Shown here: positions 34,828 to 43,460 of the stretch, piece after piece
Position numbering within the stretch: position 1 is the first letter of the stretch
How the letters are laid out: each line of letters begins with the position of its first letter
DNA from: an uncultured Rivibacter sp.
GTDB lineage: Bacteria; Pseudomonadota; Gammaproteobacteria; Burkholderiales; Burkholderiaceae
DNA: 64,000 nucleotides
Direction: 5' to 3'
NCBI GenBank assembly: GCA_946481025.1
Contig: CAMLNA010000002.1
Coordinates: 59,292 to 123,291 of the forward strand
The notes under the pieces: generated by a model
The model's database searches: none
Told to the model about the DNA's origin: nothing
What the model saw: only the letters and a program-made list of their open reading frames with translations
Translations under genes and position numbers: made by a program

Positions 34828-37103
34828 AGACGAGCCTTGCGGACGCCGCCGCGCAGGCGGCGCCCATCGTTCAACTGGCGGGCGATGCATCGCCCGGCCA
34901 GGCCCTGGCCACCGAGGAAGCCATGCTGGCGAAGGCGCGTGCCTTCGCCGAGCCGCTGCTCGCGGGCCAGCGCTTCGGCACCGGCGAGGATGCCCTGCAC
35001 CACGCCGACGGCGTGGCGGCCATCCTCAAGAACATCGGCGCCGCGCCCTCCATGCGGGCGGCAGCCTATCTCGTCTACGCGGCCGACTACCTCAACAAGC
35101 CCGAGGAGGTGGTGGCCAAGGCCTATGGCGAGAGCTATGCGAGCCTGGTGGCGCACACGCGCAAGCTGGTGCAGATCCAGCGCAGCGCGCGCGATGCGCT
35201 GGCCGATGAGGCGGCCGAGCGCGACATCCAGATGAGCGCCGAACAGCTCGAGCGCGTGCGCAAGATGCTGCTGGCCTTTTCGCGCGACCTGCGCGTGGTG
35301 CTGATGCGCCTGGCTTCCAGGCTGCAGACGCTGCGTTACTACGCGGTGTCGAAACACCCCTGCCCGGGCGTGCTGGCGCGCGAGTCGCTCCAGGTCTTCG
35401 CGCCGCTGGCCAACCGGCTGGGCATCTGGCAGATCAAGTGGGAAATCGAGGACCTCGCATTCCGCTTCCTGCAGCCCGACGACTACAAGGCCATCGCAAG
35501 GCTGCTCGACGAAACGCGGGTGGAGCGCGAAAAGAACGTCGAGCAGGCGCGGGCGAAGCTCGAGGCCGAGCTCCGGCGCGTGGGCATCCAGGCCGAAGTG
35601 CAGGGGAGGCCGAAGCACCTGTACAGCATCTGGAAAAAGATGCAGGGCAAGGGCCTGTCGATCGAGCGCGTGTTCGACGTGCGTGCGCTGCGGGTCATCG
35701 TGAACAGCGTGGCCGACTGCTATGCCGCGCTCGGCCGGGTGCACGAGCTGTGGCGTTCGCTGCCGGACGAATTCGACGACTACATCGCGCGGCCCAAGGC
35801 GAACGGCTACCAGTCGCTGCACACGGTCGTGCTGGGCTCCTCCGGGCGGCCGGTGGAGATCCAGATCCGCACGCGCGAGATGCACGAGCACGCCGAAAGC
35901 GGCGTCGCGGCGCATTGGGCCTACAAGGAGGCCGGCGTGCGCGGCTACGGCGGCGTGAGCGCTGCCGGCGACTTCGAGGAGCAGGTGGCGCAGGCCCGCA
36001 AGGCCGTGCTGCGCCAGCTGCTCGCCTGGGAGCGCGACCTGGCCACGGCCGACGACGGCAGGCAGCAGGGCCGCGCGGCCGGCGAAGGCCTGTTCGACGA
36101 CCGCATCTATGTCTTCACGCCGCAGGGCGCCATCATCGATCTGCCGGCCGGTGCGACGCCGGTGGACTTTGCCTACACGCTGCACACCGACCTCGGCCAC
36201 CGCTGCCGCGGGGCCAAGGTCGACGGGGCCATGGTGCCGCTGAACACGCCGCTGCAAAGCGGGCAGACGGTCGAGGTGACGGCGCTGAAGGAGGGCGGCC
36301 CTTCGCTCGACTGGCTGAACCCCGAACTCGGCTACCTGCAGAGCGCGCGGGCCAGGGCCAAGGCGCGTGCCTGGTTCAACGCGCTGGCGCAGCAGCAGAC
36401 CATCGGGCGCGGCCGCGAGGCGGTCGAAAAGCTGCTGCAGCGCGAGGGCCGCACGGCCATCAAGCTCGAAGACCTGGCCAGCCAGCTTGGCTTCCGCAAT
36501 GCCGATGCCTTGTTCGAGGTGGTGGGCAAGGACGAGTACTCGCTCAAGAACATCGAGCACCTGCTCAAGCCGGCCGAACCCGCGCCCGACCCCGACGAGG
36601 CGCTGGCGCAAAAACTCTCGCGCGGCGAGTCCAGCGGCAGCACGCCGAAGGGCGGCGTGCTGGTGGTCGGGGTGGAATCCCTGCTCACGACGCTGGCGCG
36701 CTGCTGCAAGCCGGCGCCGCCCGATGCGATCGGCGGGTACGTGACGCGCGGCAAGGGCGTGGCCATACACCGTGCGGACTGCTCCAACTTCCGGCAGATG
36801 GCCGGCCGCCAGCCCGAGCGCGTGATCGCGGTCGAGTGGGGCGCGGCCGCCGGCACGCGGGACAAGCCGGCGGTGTACCCGGTGGACGTGGCAGTGGAAG
36901 CGGCCGACCGCCAGGGACTGCTGCGCGACATCTCCGAAGTGTTCGCGAAGGAAAAGATGAACGTGATCGGCGTCAACACGCAGACGCTCAAGGGCACGGC
37001 GTGGATGACCTTCACCGTGGAGGTGACCGACTCGGCTCGCCTGGCAGCGGTGCTGGGGGTGGCCCGGCAGGTGAGCGGCGTGCGCAGCGCGCGCCGCAGG
37101 TAG
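34824..37103 (+). CDS. relA: RelA, (p)ppGpp synthetase I (hydrolase-dead)
   Basis: 759 residues. The N-terminal HD hydrolase domain is degenerate: the position where SpoT has LLHDVIEDT reads YLVYAADYLNKP, so no metal site remains. The synthetase domain has RPKHLYSIWKKM, FDVRALRVIV, the RelA-type EFDD motif at E316-D319 (bifunctional enzymes have RFKD) and KANGYQSLHTVV. A TGS domain starts near residue 424 (DRIYVFTPQG), and a C-terminal ACT domain (about 680-755) follows the zinc-finger-like region (LARCCKPAPPDAI). It makes (p)ppGpp on ribosomes during amino-acid starvation. Its start overlaps the upstream hydrolase. Confidence 0.96.
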   Translation: MKTSLADAAAQAAPIVQLAGDASPGQALATEEAMLAKARAFAEPLLAGQRFGTGEDALHHADGVAAILKNIGAAPSMRAAAYLVYAADYLNKPEEVVAKAYGESYASLVAHTRKLVQIQRSARDALADEAAERDIQMSAEQLERVRKMLLAFSRDLRVVLMRLASRLQTLRYYAVSKHPCPGVLARESLQVFAPLANRLGIWQIKWEIEDLAFRFLQPDDYKAIARLLDETRVEREKNVEQARAKLEAELRRVGIQAEVQGRPKHLYSIWKKMQGKGLSIERVFDVRALRVIVNSVADCYAALGRVHELWRSLPDEFDDYIARPKANGYQSLHTVVLGSSGRPVEIQIRTREMHEHAESGVAAHWAYKEAGVRGYGGVSAAGDFEEQVAQARKAVLRQLLAWERDLATADDGRQQGRAAGEGLFDDRIYVFTPQGAIIDLPAGATPVDFAYTLHTDLGHRCRGAKVDGAMVPLNTPLQSGQTVEVTALKEGGPSLDWLNPELGYLQSARARAKARAWFNALAQQQTIGRGREAVEKLLQREGRTAIKLEDLASQLGFRNADALFEVVGKDEYSLKNIEHLLKPAEPAPDPDEALAQKLSRGESSGSTPKGGVLVVGVESLLTTLARCCKPAPPDAIGGYVTRGKGVAIHRADCSNFRQMAGRQPERVIAVEWGAAAGTRDKPAVYPVDVAVEAADRQGLLRDISEVFAKEKMNVIGVNTQTLKGTAWMTFTVEVTDSARLAAVLGVARQVSGVRSARRR

Positions 37104-37149
37104 CGAGAGAAAGCAGTGCCGAGAACCTGTGCTACAGTCGCGGTTTCCC

Positions 37150-37226
37150 AGGCGCGTAGCTCAGCTGGTTAGAGCACCACCTTGACATGGTGGGGGTCGT
37201 TGGTTCGAGTCCAATCGCGCCTACCA
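37150..37226 (+). tRNA. tRNA-Val(GAC)
   Basis: A 77-nt cloverleaf including an encoded CCA. Acceptor AGGCGCG pairs perfectly with CGCGCCT. The D arm contains AGCTGGTTAGA. The anticodon stem CCACC/GGTGG encloses the loop TTGACAT with anticodon GAC, which reads GUC/GUU valine codons. The T arm contains GGTTCGAGTCC. It begins 46 bp after relA and is followed within 20 nt by a strong terminator. It borders the accessory region, so it is a possible integration site. Confidence 0.97.
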
Positions 37227-37243
37227 AATTCGGTAGAAGGATC

Positions 37244-37271
37244 AAGGGCTTGGCGGTATCGCCAAGCCCTT
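37244..37271 (+). terminator. Rho-independent terminator of tRNA-Val
   Basis: AAGGGCTTGGCG and CGCCAAGCCCTT form a perfect 12-bp stem with a GTAT tetraloop, followed by TTGTCTTT. It is the strongest intrinsic terminator in the window and ends the tRNA transcript. Confidence 0.88.
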
Positions 37272-37327
37272 TGTCTTTGGTGGTACGGAAAGGTGGGGCG
37301 CGGCCAGCGGTCTTGCCTGAGCCATCG

Positions 37328-38303
37328 TCAGTACGAGCTGCCGGCACGACGGCTCGCAGCGTGTAGCTCGCCCGGGCGGTGGTCGAGCCTGCGCCAGCGT
37401 TCCGCAGCCTGAAGAGCTTGGTCCTCGCCAACCGTTTGCTCCAGGCACGCGAGGAGGTCTTCCTGCCGAGGTTGTGCGAACACCATCCTGTAGAGAGCGA
37501 TGCTTCTGCGCAGCTTTCTATAGCGAACCTCATCGCGGCTGAACGGCAGTGCCAGAACACGCCTCTCGATGCTCGCGCCGCCTTCTGTTTCGCAGATCCA
37601 GTAGGGCGCGAGATCGTTGGATCCCGTCTGCCTGTCCTGCACCGCAAGCTCGAAGAGCGCGGTCCAAGGATCCACATGGGTGTCACCGACCGTGCGCAGG
37701 CGAGCACCGTACCTGCGTGCCACGTTCTTCCTGACGGCGTAGCCCTTGTAGCGATGAACGCGCCCCTCCCGCTGTTCCATGTCGACGGGGTTTGAAGGCA
37801 GGTTCCAATGAACGACGGAGTGGCACCACGTATGGAAATCGAGTCCTTCCTGTCCGACCGACGGCAAGGCGAGCACGAATGGCCAGAACGGCGAGTTGAA
37901 CGCGGCCTGCACCACCTCACGCGCAGCCGTTTGTCCTCGTCGAGTGACACCTCCTCCGGACGCAGCGTTGTGGCGGGCGATACCGTAGAGCGTGGAGCCG
38001 ACACGTTTGGTTCGGCACATCACGCGCCTGAGCAGGCCTTCGATCCGTGCCTTGGCTCCCGCGAGCACGTGCAGGTCCGCCTCAGATCGAACGGCCAGCA
38101 GGCCGGTGCGGTAGAGGCGGATGTCCTCCTTCAGTGCCCCAATCGCCACACCGCTGCCCGGCATGAGAACGGGTGGCGGACAGTAGCAGCACACGGAGGT
38201 CTACCGAGCAGTTGAAGAGATCGTGCGCGAGTTCGGCGGACGGGTTGTTCTGCGGGTCGTCCAAGAGGTCACTGAAGCGCTGGAATTCGTCGAGGATGAC
38301 TCG
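37328..38303 (-). pseudogene. Decayed SF2/SNF2-type helicase
   Basis: Two frames together encode pieces of one helicase. The first (38303 to about 38160) reads VILDEFQRFSDLL (Walker B/DEAH-like) then VDLRVLLLSAT (motif III). The second (to 37328) reads ALKEDIRLYRTGLLAVRSE, then after an abnormally short gap FNSPFWPFVLA, GQEGLDFHTWCH (motif V) and NPVDMEQREGRVHRY (motif VI). A frameshift lies near 38160, and an in-frame TAG (38304-38306) sits just before the first piece. The ATPase N-terminus is missing, and the spacing between helicase halves is far too short, so several deletions have occurred. Such helicases are frequent in mobile and defence islands. Confidence 0.78.
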
Positions 38304-38522
38304 CTAGTCCGTGGGACAAGTGTCGACATGGGGAGCCCGCAGGGCTATGGCGGGCAAGCTGTTGTTTTGGACAGAGCGCGCGCGTGGTTTGAGGCGCCGT
38401 CAGGCGGCAGGGTGCAGGTGTCAGCTCCCAACGATAGAGCTTGTCCAACCTGCCGACCGACGGCCCTGAGCGCCCCCGCCGGGTTCCGTGATACTCGCCG
38501 TCGCAACGTCACAGAGGTATTG

Positions 38523-39167
38523 ATGTTCTTTCTCGCCTTGTTTGCTTTCGCGCTTGCCGCAAGTGCAATGACTGCACTGCTGCTCGTCCTGGCCAGTCGT
38601 TTGCTTCTGGGGGCTTCTCTGACGTTCGGGTCAGCCTTCAAGGCCGCATTCCTGGGGTTTGCCGTCCTCGTGCTGGCGGCGCTGGCGCTGCAACTCGCCG
38701 GCATCAGGTTGGCGAGGGCCGCAAGCAGTCCAATGGGTTCCGTGCTCCTGCCGCTTGTCTATGAGGCATTCCTGGTGACCTTCCTGGTCTGGTTGGGCAA
38801 GACGACGGACGACGAACGGATGAGCCTGCGTCGGTCAGCGATTGCGGTGGTGGTTGCGTCATTGGTCGGCTTTGCGATCGGCTGGGTCGGATGGAAGGCC
38901 TACCTGCCGTCTGATCCGGCGGCGTCGCGTGCAGGGGGGGCAGGGCAGGGATTCGAATTGCCCGCAAGAAGCCAGATCTGCTTGCGAAGTCTCGCCCGCA
39001 TCCTGAGCGACACGGGTAGCGGTCCCAAGGCGGACGCGGCGAGGGAGTTCGGGCAACGCCTGGAGCAAGACGCGCGATCCAGGGGAATCACCATGGAGGA
39101 GGCGCTGAAGCACCAACTGCGCAAGTTCGGCGCCCGGCCTCCGACCGGCTGCGACCATCTCGGCTAG
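38523..39167 (+). CDS. Hypothetical membrane protein
   Basis: 214 residues from the ATG at 38523; the frame is open upstream but with poor coding character. There are four hydrophobic segments (about 3-30, 38-62, 72-90 and 100-122) and a soluble C-terminal tail of about 80 residues (ARSQICLRSLARILSDTGSG...GITMEEALKHQLRKFG). No family is recognised. Its codon use is less GC-biased than the flanking core genes. It sits alone between the helicase remnant and the toxin-antitoxin pair, in accessory DNA. Confidence 0.6.
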   Translation: MFFLALFAFALAASAMTALLLVLASRLLLGASLTFGSAFKAAFLGFAVLVLAALALQLAGIRLARAASSPMGSVLLPLVYEAFLVTFLVWLGKTTDDERMSLRRSAIAVVVASLVGFAIGWVGWKAYLPSDPAASRAGGAGQGFELPARSQICLRSLARILSDTGSGPKADAAREFGQRLEQDARSRGITMEEALKHQLRKFGARPPTGCDHLG

Positions 39168-39289
39168 CCGCCGCGGTGCCGCCCGCCGTGATCGTGGTGC
39201 AACCGGGTCCGGCCGACCATCCCGGCGATCAGACCGCCGCAGACCCGTCATTGACCTCCGGCCTACTGTTCCGCCGCGACTCGAGTCCG

Positions 39290-39616
39290 TCAGTTCGAGG
39301 TGAACTCGTCGCCCAAGATCGCGGCGATGTCCTGGCGCTCGCCGAGCAGTCGGACCACGTCCAGGTGGTCTCCACGCTCGAAGTAGCACCACAGCAGCGG
39401 GAACTTTGCCACCCGCCAGGTCCGGAGCCCAGGAACGCCCAGCAGCTTTCCGAGCGCCGGTGAGCCCGCGCTTGGTTGGAGTTCGATCTGGTCAAGCGCG
39501 TTGTTGGTGGCCTTGACCACCTTCAGCGCTGCGCGTGAACCCGCCTCCTGGCGGTAGTACCTGGCCTCGCCCTGCTGGTCGCGCAAGGCCTGTGGACGCA
39601 GAACTGCCGGCTTCAA
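39290..39616 (-). CDS. parE: RelE/ParE-superfamily toxin
   Basis: 108 residues from a TTG start (39616-39614) that overlaps the antitoxin stop. The ParE fold is recognisable: a helical hairpin (ALRDQQGEARYYRQEAGSRAALKVVKATNNALDQIE), GSPALGKLLGVPGLRTWRV, then the strand pair FPLLWCYFERGDHLDVVRLLGERQDIA. ParE toxins act on gyrase while RelE members cut mRNA; the long helical hairpin favours ParE, but the target is not proven. It is the second gene of the operon, translationally coupled to the antitoxin. Confidence 0.85.
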   Translation of the reverse strand: MKPAVLRPQALRDQQGEARYYRQEAGSRAALKVVKATNNALDQIELQPSAGSPALGKLLGVPGLRTWRVAKFPLLWCYFERGDHLDVVRLLGERQDIAAILGDEFTSN

Positions 39617-39864
39617 TCGATCTCGCCGCGAGCGATGGCCAGCAGTTCCTTCTCGTCCGCCTTGGTGCGACGCCGCCCGGGCCCGGATGCCAGCCCTTCC
39701 TCGATGAGATCGCGAAGCCGCTTCTTGGCCTGCTCTTCCTGGTCGCGCCGGACCAGATCGCGGATGTACTCGCTGGTGTTGCCGTAGTTGCCTGCAGCGA
39801 CCCGCTTGTCGATGTACTCGCGCATCGACTCGGGCAAGGCAAAACTCATGGTTTGGCGACTCAT
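39613..39864 (-). CDS. parD: ParD-family antitoxin
   Basis: 83 residues from the ATG at 39864. The N-terminal ribbon-helix-helix begins SFALPESMREYIDKRVAAGNY, followed by GNTSEYIRDLVRRDQ, the standard ParD pattern. A charged, flexible C-terminus (KKRLRDLIEEGL) would neutralise ParE. There is no Shine-Dalgarno before the ATG, and the predicted -10 ends only 5 nt upstream, which suggests a leaderless message. A perfect palindromic operator just upstream fits ParD autorepression. Confidence 0.87.
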   Translation of the reverse strand: MSRQTMSFALPESMREYIDKRVAAGNYGNTSEYIRDLVRRDQEEQAKKRLRDLIEEGLASGPGRRRTKADEKELLAIARGEID

Positions 39865-39869
39865 TGGCA

Positions 39870-39899
39870 AATCTTGCGCAGGTTGACAACGGTTGTCAA
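39870..39899 (-). promoter_or_regulatory. parDE promoter
   Basis: On the minus strand TTGACA (39899-39894) and AAGATT (39875-39870) are 18 bp apart. Transcription would start at or beside the parD ATG. The -35 lies inside the palindromic operator. Confidence 0.5.
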
Positions 39900-39901
39900 C
39901 C
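39881..39901. promoter_or_regulatory. ParD operator palindrome
   Basis: GGTTGACAAC, one central G, then GTTGTCAACC: a perfect 10-bp inverted repeat 16 bp upstream of the parD start, covering the predicted -35. It suits binding by a ribbon-helix-helix antitoxin dimer and autoregulation. Confidence 0.8.
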
Positions 39902-40079
39902 GCCACGACTCGGCATTTTTCCTGAGGCACGATCGGGAACCGGCTCCGGCGTTCAACAAGCCAAGCGGTCGGCGGATGAGTCCCGCGACTTGGCTCGACA
40001 GGCCATCGCGGGGCGGGCATCGTTGCTCGATCGAGGACAATTCCCGCTCCGCTTCAAGAGCGAGAGAACGAGTTTGGCC

Positions 40080-40490
40080 ATGGAACGTTCAACAAGACAG
40101 CGATCGGCGATACGGTCGGTGATCGACTCGGCCGGTCGGCCGTTGTCGCCGCAGGAAGTTCTGGAGTTTGCGCAGGGCGAGGTGCCTGCATTGGGAATGG
40201 CCACCGTCTACCGCAATCTGAAGATGCTGGTGGACGAGGGAGCGATCGCGGTCGTGACGCTCCCGGGCGAGAGCCCGCGCTACGAGCCGGCCGAGCATGC
40301 CCATCACCACCATTTCCAGTGCACGCAGTGCAGGCGGGTCTTCGACGTCCACGCGTGCCCGGGCGACATCGGGCAGCTGGCCCCGAAAGGGTTCACCGTC
40401 GAACACCACGAGCTGACCCTGTACGGTCGATGCGACGAGTGCGCATCGCAACACAAGGCGGCCAGGCGGGCGGCTGCCAAGCGACGATAG
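40080..40490 (+). CDS. Fur-family (Fur/Zur/PerR) metalloregulator
   Basis: 136 residues from the ATG at 40080. The winged helix (1-80) has RSAIRSVIDSAGRPLSPQEV and the recognition helix GMATVYRNLKMLVDEG. The metal and dimer domain has HAHHHHFQCTQCRRVF, in which the CxxC pair with the C-terminal RCDEC pair forms the structural zinc site, and HACPG/HHEL histidines for the sensing site. The subfamily (iron, zinc, manganese or peroxide) cannot be fixed by eye. It is directly upstream of a TonB receptor/ABC operon that has a Fur-like box in its promoter, so it is the likely local regulator. Confidence 0.9.
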   Translation: MERSTRQRSAIRSVIDSAGRPLSPQEVLEFAQGEVPALGMATVYRNLKMLVDEGAIAVVTLPGESPRYEPAEHAHHHHFQCTQCRRVFDVHACPGDIGQLAPKGFTVEHHELTLYGRCDECASQHKAARRAAAKRR

Positions 40491-40587
40491 ATCCTGGCGA
40501 ACGCCGATGAGGCGGTGCTCCCGTCGGCCACAAGCGGGAGCCGGCCAGGAGCGGTGCACGCGATGCGCTGGCCGTCGCAAACAATGA

Positions 40588-40603
40588 TGATATTGCATTA
40601 TCA
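40588..40603. promoter_or_regulatory. Fur-family box upstream of the TonB receptor
   Basis: TGATATT, GC, ATTATCA: two 7-bp arms with one mismatch, very close to the Fur 7-1-7 pattern TGATAAT-N-ATTATCA but with a 2-bp centre. It lies in an AT-rich patch 31 bp before the receptor ATG. It probably mediates repression by the neighbouring Fur-family protein or by global Fur. Confidence 0.6.
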
Positions 40604-40633
40604 TTAGCGAGTTGCCCAGCCATCAGCAGCTCC

Positions 40634-42733
40634 ATGCCTTCCAGTCCGAAGCGACACCCTCAGAGGCTTGCTCTTCTTTTCACCGCGATGACCGCGCCTT
40701 CATGGGCGCAAACCGACATGCCTCCGCAGGAGGCCAAGGCGCTCGAGCCCGTGGTCGTGACCGGAAGCAGCACGGCCGGCAACGAGCCGGGGCAGCGGAC
40801 CGAGGTCTCGCTGGACCCGTCGACCCTTCCGTCGTCGCACACCACGATTTCTCGCGACGAGTTGTCCAGGACGAATATCGGCCGCGACATCTCCAACGTG
40901 TTCCGCCGTGTACCGGGTGTGCTGGCCAACAACATCGACCAGGGTGATACGGGCAACGGTTTCCGGATGCGCGGATTCGCCACGCAGGGCACGCATGGCG
41001 CGGACGTGGCCGTGTACATCGACGGCATGCCGCAGAACATGCCGTCGAGCGAGGCAGGTGCCGGGCACGGGCCGGCCTTCCTGGAGTGGCTCACGCCGCA
41101 GATGCTCGACCGCATCACGGTCGTCAAGGGGCCGATATCGGCTCTGTATGGTGACCAGAACCGCGCCGGGGCTGTTGACATCCGCACGGTCGATGGCACG
41201 AATGTCAGATCGAGCGTCGGTGTGAGCCTCGAGTCCTACGACGGGCGCCGCGGCACCACCGTGCTGTCCACGCCGGTCGGCACGCTGCAATCGCTGGTGG
41301 TCGCCGACTTCTACCGGACCGGCAGTTTTCGCGATGCCGCGAGCAGCGAACGCGACAACCTCATGTGGAAGCTGTCGGGGCGGTTCGGCGACGGCCAATA
41401 CAGCATCCGTCTCAACCACTATCGCGCCGAGTTCACGGCAGCCGGCTACCTTCGTCATGACCGCCTCGTGGCCGGCGCGGTGCAGCCCACGGCCTCGGAA
41501 GAAGGTGCGTTGCCGGGCTTCGGCAGCGGCAAGCGCACGATGGTGGTAGTCAACCGCCGGCCGGCCCAGGGCGAAGCCGGGTGGCACGCGAGCGTGTACG
41601 CAGAGGACTTCGAGCGGGTTCGCGGCGGCATTGCCGGCGGCCTGAACCACAACGTCGGCAGCGATGACCGGCGCATCTGGGGCATGCGCGTGCTGCACAA
41701 CCTCGCCCCGAACGATGCTGCGTCGCTCACCGTCGGCGCCGAAGTGCGCCAGGACAAAGGCGAAGGGATCCGGCAACGGTATGTGAACCATCAGCCGACG
41801 CCCCAGTACCTCACGAATCTGGAACTCGACCTGCTGACCTACGGTGTCCTGGCGCAAGGACAGTGGAGGCCCGCCGAGACGGTCAAGCTGCTGGGCGGCC
41901 TGCGCTGGGATCGGTTCGACTACGACATCGACAACCGCAAGCTGCCCGGAGCCTCGGCCCGCTACCTGGATGGCGTGGCCACGCCACGGATAGGCGCGGC
42001 GTGGACGCCCGTGGCAGGCCTCGAAGTTTTCGTCAACGCTGCCGAGGGGTATCGATCGCCCGCGGCGCAGCAGATCAGTCCGGGCGGCAGCCTTGGCCCG
42101 CTTGGCGCAGCCGGTGGCACGGTCAACACCGGCATCGGGCCGTCGAAGGTGCGCTCCTACGACCTCGGGTTCACTGCGCAGCCCTTCGCCGGCTGGACCG
42201 TCGGCGCGGCCGTTTATCACACCCTCAACGAAGACGAAGTGACGCTCGTTGCGCCGGATACCTGGCAATCCGTGGGGAGCACCACACGGCGCGGATTCGA
42301 AGTGGAGGCACGCTGGGCGGCGTCAAGTCAATGGGCGCTCTACGCGAGCTACGGCGGCATTCGCAAGGCGCGGGTGAACAATCCGCCCGCGGGAACGGCG
42401 CCGGAGCTTTCGGTGCCGGCGCATCAATGGAAGGCGGGCATCCAGTACAGGACTGAACTCGCAGGCGGCGCGCTCACCTTCAACGGTGATGCCTACCTCA
42501 TCTCGGACTCTCCTTACTACAGCGGCACACCGCTCACGCGGCGGGACATGCCGGTATACGCGCGCTACGACCTGCGCACCAGCTACGAAACCGGGGCGTG
42601 GCGGCTCACGACCTTCCTCGTTCTCCAGCCGCACCGGTTCTCCAGCGAGGCCGCCTACGCCACGAGCGCCGGGCTTTGGGTGTCGCCCCAGCCCTGCCGG
42701 CACCTCGGCATGTCGGTGCAGTACACCTTCTGA
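40634..42733 (+). CDS. TonB-dependent outer-membrane receptor
   Basis: 699 residues. The signal peptide ends at APSWAQ. A TonB box-like segment LEPVVVTGS follows, then the plug domain with IGRDISNVFRRVPGVLANNI, FRMRGF, DVAVYIDGMPQNMPSS and DRITVVKGPISALYGD. The remainder is a 22-strand barrel ending in a terminal phenylalanine (SVQYTF), the outer-membrane insertion signal. It is likely to import a metal complex or metallophore, energised by TonB-ExbBD. It starts an operon with an ABC ATPase and two DUF3526 permeases 7 bp downstream. The ligand is unknown. Confidence 0.95.
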   Translation: MPSSPKRHPQRLALLFTAMTAPSWAQTDMPPQEAKALEPVVVTGSSTAGNEPGQRTEVSLDPSTLPSSHTTISRDELSRTNIGRDISNVFRRVPGVLANNIDQGDTGNGFRMRGFATQGTHGADVAVYIDGMPQNMPSSEAGAGHGPAFLEWLTPQMLDRITVVKGPISALYGDQNRAGAVDIRTVDGTNVRSSVGVSLESYDGRRGTTVLSTPVGTLQSLVVADFYRTGSFRDAASSERDNLMWKLSGRFGDGQYSIRLNHYRAEFTAAGYLRHDRLVAGAVQPTASEEGALPGFGSGKRTMVVVNRRPAQGEAGWHASVYAEDFERVRGGIAGGLNHNVGSDDRRIWGMRVLHNLAPNDAASLTVGAEVRQDKGEGIRQRYVNHQPTPQYLTNLELDLLTYGVLAQGQWRPAETVKLLGGLRWDRFDYDIDNRKLPGASARYLDGVATPRIGAAWTPVAGLEVFVNAAEGYRSPAAQQISPGGSLGPLGAAGGTVNTGIGPSKVRSYDLGFTAQPFAGWTVGAAVYHTLNEDEVTLVAPDTWQSVGSTTRRGFEVEARWAASSQWALYASYGGIRKARVNNPPAGTAPELSVPAHQWKAGIQYRTELAGGALTFNGDAYLISDSPYYSGTPLTRRDMPVYARYDLRTSYETGAWRLTTFLVLQPHRFSSEAAYATSAGLWVSPQPCRHLGMSVQYTF

Positions 42734-42740
42734 GGCGCGA

Positions 42741-43456
<716 letters not shown>

Positions 43457-43460
<4 letters not shown>

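Noticed and set aside
37132..38004. Leftward open frame running through tRNA-Val
   Set aside because: Overlaps the tRNA and its terminator and is out of frame with the recognisable helicase motifs.
37202..40100. Search for an att-type direct repeat of the tRNA-Val 3' end
   Set aside because: No second copy of the GGTTCGAGTCC...CGCGCC segment was seen downstream, so no attachment site is annotated.
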